From Gammaproteobacteria bacterium (GTDB lineage: Bacteria; Pseudomonadota; Gammaproteobacteria; S012-40), in assembly GCA_029864945.1 (NCBI GenBank), contig JAOTSL010000075.1, positions 1-11,460 of the forward strand: DNA of 11,460 bases. The letters are read 5' to 3'. The notes under the pieces are model-generated. The model was not told where the DNA came from. It did no database searches and saw only the letters and a list, made by a program, of their open reading frames with translations. The number at the start of each line of letters is the position of its first letter. Position 1 is the stretch's first letter. This document shows positions 7,279 through 11,460 of the stretch, in pieces. A program made the position numbers and the translations under genes.

Positions 7279-7443
7279 TAGGAGGCTGTCCGAGAATGGA
7301 AGCACGATTGAGAGAAATACATTTTAGTGCAGATTTATCGATCGTTTGAGGAGAATAGTTATTCTTATTCGACGAAAAGGATCAATAAATCTGTGCAAAA
7401 TGGGTTTTTCTCAACGTGTTCTCCATTCTCGGACAGCCTCCTA
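7279..7443. mobile_element. MITE-like foldback element, 161 bp plus TA duplications
   Basis: Terminal inverted repeats of 20 bp are perfect: GGAGGCTGTCCGAGAATGGA at 7281-7300 and its reverse complement at 7422-7441. A TA dinucleotide flanks each end (7279-7280 and 7442-7443); with one TA removed the empty site reads ACACTAGATA, that is a CTAG. The interior is also an imperfect palindrome up to the centre: 7330-7343 pairs with 7380-7393 at 13 of 14 positions, and the tip is GAATA-GT-TATTC (7353-7364). No ORF fits inside, so this is a non-autonomous element. TA duplication suggests mobilisation by an IS630/Tc1-type transposase, or an IS5-family (IS427-type) one given the CTAG; the parent element is not in the window. 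Transcribed, it would form a very long hairpin, possibly ending or stabilising the rnf-nth mRNA. Confidence 0.8.
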
Positions 7444-7461
7444 GATACAAGATACTCAGCC

Positions 7462-7492
7462 TTGATTCTACAAAAAGAAAGGCGCGTATAGT
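7462..7492 (+). promoter_or_regulatory. Candidate sigma-70 promoter for the DUF1841 gene
   Basis: A TTGATT -35 (7462-7467) and a TATAGT -10 (7487-7492) are separated by 19 bp, slightly long. The -10 is framed by a short inverted repeat, AAGGCG (7479-7484) and CGCCTT (7498-7503). It starts 18 bp beyond the right end of the foldback element and about 40 bp before the gene start. An alternative -10, TACAAT, lies at 7492-7497. The call rests on motif match and position only. Confidence 0.35.
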
Positions 7493-7531
7493 ACAATCGC
7501 CTTATTAACACCCAATTAAAGGCCTAATTTG

Positions 7532-7972
7532 ATGCTATTTTCTCACGAAAGAAATGACTTAAGACAAGTGTTTTTCAATGCATGGAATAAACATAATAAA
7601 CACACTCCGCTAGAACCTATGGAACAAATCATTGTTCAAGTAATTAAGCTTCACCCGGAGTATCATCATTTTTTTGAAAACTCTAGCTCAAATTTAAACA
7701 AAGATTTTTCACCAGAAATGGGAGAGACAAATCCCTTTTTGCATTTGAGCATGCACATTGCAATTCACGAACAACTCAGTGTTAATCAGCCTCAAGGAAT
7801 TACTGGTAATTATAAAAAATTATTAAAAAAAACCAATGATCCGCATGAGACGGAACACGAATTGATGGATTGTCTTGGTGAAATGATCTGGCTTGCACAG
7901 CGAGAAAATAAAGCGCCAGATGAAAAAGTTTATATGGACTGTATAAAGCTAAAACTTGGGATAGCGAATTAG
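7532..7972 (+). CDS. DUF1841 family protein
   Basis: The 146-residue product from ATG 7532 is preferred over a TTG one codon upstream; AAAGG at 7518-7522 is a possible ribosome-binding site. It matches the proteobacterial DUF1841 family along its length: an N-terminal SHERNDLRQVFFNAWNKH, then PLEPMEQIIVQVIKLHPEYH, the conserved core ETNPFLHLSMHIAIHEQLSV (about residues 68-87) with QPQGI, and a C-terminal ECLGEM-like segment here reading MDCLGEMIWLAQRE. Several histidines in the core (HLSMHIAIHEQ) suggest metal binding, but this is inference. The protein has no signal peptide or membrane helix. No function is established for the family that I know of. It stands alone after the mobile element, with its own candidate promoter, and faces the minus-strand gene that ends at 8033. 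Confidence 0.88.
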   Translation: MLFSHERNDLRQVFFNAWNKHNKHTPLEPMEQIIVQVIKLHPEYHHFFENSSSNLNKDFSPEMGETNPFLHLSMHIAIHEQLSVNQPQGITGNYKKLLKKTNDPHETEHELMDCLGEMIWLAQRENKAPDEKVYMDCIKLKLGIAN

Positions 7973-8032
7973 CCCAAGAGACGGCCTAGTGACTGGTTTG
8001 ACGGGACTATTCACCGGCTCCGAAATCAATAA

Positions 8033-8269
8033 TTAATGAGTTAATTTTTCCTGAGTTTCGAGGGTTTGGTTACTTTTACCCGTATTGTGCCTCATCAGTC
8101 TCAAGCAATCCCATTCTAATCGAGAAATAATTTGCTTAGAGCCATCTATATGCTCAATAACCAGATTAACAACGCCGGCATCAATATACGACACCATTCT
8201 CACTTTAAACAACTTACCTGTTAAATTTGTATACCAATTATTGATAACTGGATCTTGCTGGCTATGCAT
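8033..8269 (-). CDS. Small conserved protein, DUF6763-like
   Basis: The 78-residue product is encoded on the minus strand from ATG at 8269, with a good ribosome-binding site (AGAGGTGA, complement of 8276-8283) about 6 bp before it. The core PVINNWYTNLTGKLFKVRMV...GVVNLVIEHIDGSKQIISRLEWDCLRL resembles a family of ~80-90 residue proteobacterial proteins that I remember as DUF6763 (pattern PVxxxWY, a beta-rich middle with xYxDG, then a conserved Trp); I could not check the name. It is predicted soluble. A function is not known to me. It is convergent with the DUF1841 gene, with 60 bp between the two stops. The plus-strand frames overlapping it lack such features, so I take the minus strand as coding. 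Confidence 0.7.
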   Translation of the reverse strand: MHSQQDPVINNWYTNLTGKLFKVRMVSYIDAGVVNLVIEHIDGSKQIISRLEWDCLRLMRHNTGKSNQTLETQEKLTH

Positions 8270-8576
8270 AATGATTCACCTCTTTACTTTACTGTGCCGC
8301 ACTTTAACGGCACTTGCCTTTACCTGACTGTTTTAATAGGCTTTTACTGCTTATTCACTTCTTTTTGTAATGTTAGCAGGGTCTCACTGGAAAGTCTGCG
8401 CAAAATTCGAGCTTACGTCACAGTAATGAACCGTACATTAACGCTTTGAAAATTACTCCCGCGCATTCAAACAGTTACCCATAAAGTAACGGAAAATCAG
8501 TTAACTACGTCTATCCGTAAACTTACTTTCGTTAAACATATTTATTCATTACTTTTTTTCCCGCATAATCAAACAC
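8270..8576. other. Gene-free divergent intergenic region
   Basis: This stretch separates the divergent small minus-strand gene and recG and must hold the promoters for both. I see the ribosome-binding site of the minus-strand gene (8276-8283) and one short inverted repeat (8294-8313). A second weak one is GTTAC-N7-GTAAC near 8475-8491. A CATAAT hexamer lies about 6 bp before the recG ATG and would imply a very short leader; no convincing -35 accompanies it. Plus-strand open frames here (to 8327 and 8449) have no ribosome-binding site and no protein-like composition. No RNA gene is recognisable. Confidence 0.5.
8294..8313. repeat. Short inverted repeat in the 5' region of the small minus-strand gene
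   Basis: GTGCCG (8294-8299) and CGGCAC (8308-8313) are exact complements around an 8-base loop. On the minus strand the hairpin ends about 10 bases before the ribosome-binding site of the gene starting at 8269, so it could be a 5' leader hairpin or a small operator. Six base pairs alone are modest evidence. Confidence 0.35.
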
Positions 8577-10670
8577 ATGACACTGCATGACAACACCGCC
8601 CTCCTCAACCCAATATCCACATTACGCGGAATCGGCCCTAAAAGTGCCGAAAAATTTCATAAACTGGGTATTTTCACAATTAACGATTTACTTTTTCACC
8701 TACCTTATCGTTATGAAGATAGAACAAGCATCAAGTCTATTCGGCAATTGCTCCCCGGCACCTCTGCCGTAGTTGAAGGGGAGATACTTGACTCACAATT
8801 AAAAGTCGGTCGTAGACGCTCATTACTGGTTCGCATATCAGATGGCAGCGGTTTTTTAACCCTGCGATTTTTTCATTTTTCAAAGGGCCAGCAGGACAGT
8901 TTTACGAAGGACAAATTTATTCAGTGCTACGGTGAAATAAGGCGTGGGCCAAATAGTCTTGAAATCACACACCCGGAATATTCTTTTACGTCGGATGAAA
9001 AAAAACAATTAACCCAGGATTATTTAACGCCTGTTTACCACTCAACCGAAGGTATGCATCAAACTTCAATTAGAAAAATACTCGACCAAGCGCTAGACGC
9101 ACTCTCGCTTTCAAGTAATGAAATGATGGATTTACTTCCCAACAGCATTACGAATCCACTTCACTTGCCTGGTTTAAAAGATGCCATACTCCAGCTTCAT
9201 CGACCGACCGCGCAAACAAACACGCAGCAGTTACTGGGCTTTAAACACCCCAGCCAGCAACGATTGATTTTAGAAGAATTACTCGCCCATCATCTAAGCC
9301 TAAAAGAATTACGCAATAAAACGCTTGTTTACGGTGCGCCCGCGTTCGACCAAAAAAGTGAGCTCACTGAAAAATTTATTAAACAACTTCCCTTCGAATT
9401 AACAGGCGCTCAGCAACGCGTAATCGCAGAAATCACACAAAACCAAAGCACCTCTATTCCAATGCTGAGACTGGTGCAGGGTGATGTGGGCAGCGGTAAA
9501 ACTGTCGTTGCGATGGCCGCCGCATTACAGGCAATTAGTAGTGGATGGCAAGTTGCTTTAATGGCCCCAACAGAAACATTGGCCGAGCAACATTTTCAAA
9601 ATTTCACAAGCTGGGCCGAACAACTCAACATAAATGTTGGCTGGCTAACTGGAAAACTTAAACGCTCGTTACGAAAAACAACGCTTGAAGATCTGGCTCA
9701 AGGTAGACTTCAGTTATTAGTCGGCACTCACGCTCTTTTTCAGGACGAAGTTAAATATAAGAAACTAGGATTAATTATTATTGATGAGCAACATCGCTTT
9801 GGTGTCCATCAACGACTGGCGTTAAAAGAAAAAGGATACGAGGGTAATATTGCGCACCAGCTCATCATGACCGCAACCCCCATTCCACGCACACTTGCGA
9901 TGACAGCTTATGCCGACCTTGATTTATCCATTATTGACGAGCTCCCTAAAGGACGCCAGCACATTGATACGGTTGTCCTTCCTGACTCGCGGCGCGAACA
10001 AATTATTCAGCGTGTTAGCGAGGCTTGTAAAAATGGCCGTCAGGTTTACTGGGTTTGCCCATTAATTGAAGAATCGGAATTACTCGATGCGCAAGCTGCA
10101 GAAAATACCGCAGAAAATCTTCAACACATTTTACCTGAACTCACTATAGGACTAGTGCATGGGCGCATGAAGTCAGAACAAAAATCTGGCGTTATCGCAG
10201 AGTTCAAGAAAGCTAATATCAACTTACTGGTTGCCACTACAGTTATCGAGGTAGGCGTAGACGTACCCAATGCCAGCCTGATGATTATCGAAAACGCCGA
10301 AAGGCTCGGCCTTTCTCAATTACATCAACTTCGCGGACGCGTAGGTCGAGGCAGCATTAAAAGTAATTGTGTTTTAATGTATAACGGAAAACTGTCTAAA
10401 ATTGGGCATGAAAGACTATCGATTATGCGCGAAACCAACGATGGCTTTGCCATAGCAGAAAAAGATTTAGAATTACGCGGCCCAGGTGAACTATTAGGCA
10501 CCAAACAAACTGGCTTACTGCAATTACGTGTTGCAGATATAACGAGAGATCAATATTTATTTCCAATAGTTGAGAAAGCGGCAACTAAAATGTTTAAAGA
10601 GTGCCCTGAAAACATAACACCACTCATTCAACGCTGGTTAAAACAAGGGCTTCAATATGGAAACGTCTAA
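8577..10670 (+). CDS. recG: ATP-dependent DNA helicase RecG
   Basis: The 697-residue product (E. coli RecG is 693) is a double-stranded DNA translocase that regresses stalled forks and branch-migrates Holliday junctions. The N-terminal wedge domain (about 1-270) contains STLRGIGPKSAEKFHKLGI and the OB-fold region. Helicase motifs follow in order: Walker A GDVGSGKT (302-309), GTHALFQ, DEQH (403-406, in IIDEQHRFGVHQR), TATPIPRT (432-439), LVHGRM, ATTVIEVGVDVPNA and QLRGRVGRG (584-592). The C-terminal DLELRGPGELLGTKQTG is specific to RecG among superfamily 2 helicases. The ATG at 8577 fits the family start, although no clear ribosome-binding site precedes it. The TAA overlaps the ubiC ATG by one base. 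Confidence 0.97.
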   Translation: MTLHDNTALLNPISTLRGIGPKSAEKFHKLGIFTINDLLFHLPYRYEDRTSIKSIRQLLPGTSAVVEGEILDSQLKVGRRRSLLVRISDGSGFLTLRFFHFSKGQQDSFTKDKFIQCYGEIRRGPNSLEITHPEYSFTSDEKKQLTQDYLTPVYHSTEGMHQTSIRKILDQALDALSLSSNEMMDLLPNSITNPLHLPGLKDAILQLHRPTAQTNTQQLLGFKHPSQQRLILEELLAHHLSLKELRNKTLVYGAPAFDQKSELTEKFIKQLPFELTGAQQRVIAEITQNQSTSIPMLRLVQGDVGSGKTVVAMAAALQAISSGWQVALMAPTETLAEQHFQNFTSWAEQLNINVGWLTGKLKRSLRKTTLEDLAQGRLQLLVGTHALFQDEVKYKKLGLIIIDEQHRFGVHQRLALKEKGYEGNIAHQLIMTATPIPRTLAMTAYADLDLSIIDELPKGRQHIDTVVLPDSRREQIIQRVSEACKNGRQVYWVCPLIEESELLDAQAAENTAENLQHILPELTIGLVHGRMKSEQKSGVIAEFKKANINLLVATTVIEVGVDVPNASLMIIENAERLGLSQLHQLRGRVGRGSIKSNCVLMYNGKLSKIGHERLSIMRETNDGFAIAEKDLELRGPGELLGTKQTGLLQLRVADITRDQYLFPIVEKAATKMFKECPENITPLIQRWLKQGLQYGNV

Positions 10671-11230
10671 TGCGCTATAAGCAGGAACCCAACTGGCGTG
10701 AAGGTCGCTCCCTTTTTAAAAATTCGGCCCCAAAAGAACTGCGAAACTGGTTAATAGACCGTAACTCACTAACGCGACTGTTAACCTGCGCCTGTAACAA
10801 ACAACAGGGAGTATTTAGTGTAAAAATTTTTCACGAAGCATGGGAGAAACCACAACTTAGCGAATCCCGTCTGCTCCGCATGCAAAACAATGAGCTGGGC
10901 TTCGTTCGTCAGGTCCACTTATATTGTGGCGATACACCATGGGTATACGCCCGAACCGTCATCCCGCGATTAACACTTCATGGAGAATTGCAAAAACTCA
11001 CAAAACTGGGGACTCAGCCGTTAGGTGCCGTGTTATTCGCTAATCGGCACATTTCCAGAGAAGCAATTGAAGTTGCAAAATTAACAAACAAACACACCAT
11101 GTTCGACGCTGCGACCATTAATTCAGCATCATCAACTAAAGAAATTTGGGGGAGACGGTCTGTTTTTAAAATTAGCACCAAACCGTTATTAGTTAGCGAA
11201 ATATTTTTACCTGAGCTACCTAGTTTTTAG
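10670..11230 (+). CDS. ubiC: Chorismate--pyruvate lyase (UbiC)
   Basis: The 186-residue product converts chorismate to 4-hydroxybenzoate and pyruvate, the first committed step of ubiquinone synthesis, in the cytoplasm. Family features: PKELRNWLIDRNSLTRLL near the N-terminus, FVRQVHLYCGDTPWVYARTVIP (Arg80 equals the active-site Arg76 of E. coli), LGTQPLGAVLF (113-123), IWGRRSVF, and KPLLVSEIFLP with Glu177 equal to the catalytic Glu155. It is about 20 residues longer than E. coli UbiC, mainly from a loop at about 138-158 before the WGRRS block, which many non-enteric homologues share to my recollection. The ATG uses the last base of the recG stop (TAATG), so the two genes are translationally coupled. 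ubiA, usually next to ubiC in other genomes, is not seen downstream. Confidence 0.93.
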   Translation: MRYKQEPNWREGRSLFKNSAPKELRNWLIDRNSLTRLLTCACNKQQGVFSVKIFHEAWEKPQLSESRLLRMQNNELGFVRQVHLYCGDTPWVYARTVIPRLTLHGELQKLTKLGTQPLGAVLFANRHISREAIEVAKLTNKHTMFDAATINSASSTKEIWGRRSVFKISTKPLLVSEIFLPELPSF

Positions 11231-11341
11231 CCTTAAACCAGCATATTGCAAACAAAACATCACTTTGATTGAGTCTAAACAAACCTCCTAACTTGAAGAT
11301 TTACAACGCTATTACTTTAAAGCCCTCTAATAAAAAACTTT

Positions 11342-11458
11342 TTATACGTTTTTAACCCACTTTGTGACGAACTTAACATCATCAATAGTACCAAGCTCAT
11401 ATAATGTGCAAGGAGTACTCTTTTTCTTTACATCTAGGTTGAAAATAAAACGGCACTT
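11342..11458 (-). CDS. Possible C-terminal end of a minus-strand gene (cut by right edge)
   Basis: On the minus strand a frame is open from the right edge to a TAA at 11342-11344 and would encode 38 residues, including CRFIFNLDVKKKSTPC and LYELGTIDDVKFVTKWVKNV. The composition looks protein-like, with a mix of aromatic, acidic and basic residues. I do not recognise a family, and a 38-codon open frame can occur by chance. If real, the gene is convergent with ubiC, with 111 bp of AT-rich sequence between the stops, in which I see no clear terminator (only AATAAAAAACTTTTTA-type AT palindromes near 11329-11346). Confidence 0.3.
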   Translation of the reverse strand, partial: KCRFIFNLDVKKKSTPCTLYELGTIDDVKFVTKWVKNV

Positions 11459-11460
11459 AT

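Noticed and set aside
8085..8449. Two plus-strand frames opposite and upstream of the small minus-strand gene
   Set aside because: No ribosome-binding sites, Leu/Cys/Thr-rich low-quality composition, and overlap with the better-supported minus-strand gene.
1329..8465. Shared 11-mer TACTCCCGCGC upstream of rnfA (about 1329) and upstream of recG (about 8455)
   Set aside because: A few matches of this length are expected by chance in 11 kb and the flanks do not align further.

Overview
The window is a chromosomal segment from a moderately AT-rich gammaproteobacterium that is not an enterobacterium. This is inferred from protein similarity (MetG with its C-terminal EMAP/Trbp111-like domain, a six-gene Rnf set, Nth, a DUF1841 protein, RecG, UbiC) and from gene order. 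I cannot name the genus from sequence alone.

Layout. Positions 2-958 hold the 3' end of metG (methionyl-tRNA synthetase). A 421-bp gap before rnfA contains a perfect 16-bp inverted repeat (1105-1143) and, just after it, a 56-codon ORF with a good ribosome-binding site (1157-1327). From 1380 to 6625 run rnfA, rnfB, rnfC, rnfD, rnfG and rnfE, tightly packed with overlaps at B/C, C/D and D/G. They encode the ion-translocating ferredoxin:NAD+ oxidoreductase (Rnf/Rsx). nth (endonuclease III) follows 8 bp later, the same order as rsxABCDGE-nth in E. coli. Just downstream of nth lies a 161-bp foldback element with 20-bp perfect terminal inverted repeats and a TA on each side (7279-7443), which looks like a MITE. 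Next come a DUF1841-family gene (7532-7972) and, convergent to it, a small minus-strand gene (8033-8269). After a 307-bp gap, recG (8577-10670) and ubiC (10670-11230) form a coupled pair sharing one base. The right edge may carry the last codons of a minus-strand gene (11342-11458).

How the genes work together. RnfA-E and RnfG form one membrane complex. RnfC would take NADH electrons through FMN and [4Fe-4S] centres. RnfB carries ferredoxin-like clusters. RnfD and RnfG carry covalent flavin at SGAT/TGAT threonines. RnfA and RnfE are paired membrane subunits with conserved cysteines. Known Rnf complexes couple NADH/ferredoxin electron transfer to an ion gradient; Rsx keeps SoxR reduced. No nif, soxR or other partner gene is visible, so the electron acceptor here cannot be decided. 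Nth, RecG and UbiC are housekeeping functions (base-excision repair, fork rescue, ubiquinone synthesis).

I see no large novel system. The most interesting items are the inverted repeat plus small ORF before rnfA, the MITE-like foldback, and a possible decayed membrane-protein fragment next to metG.
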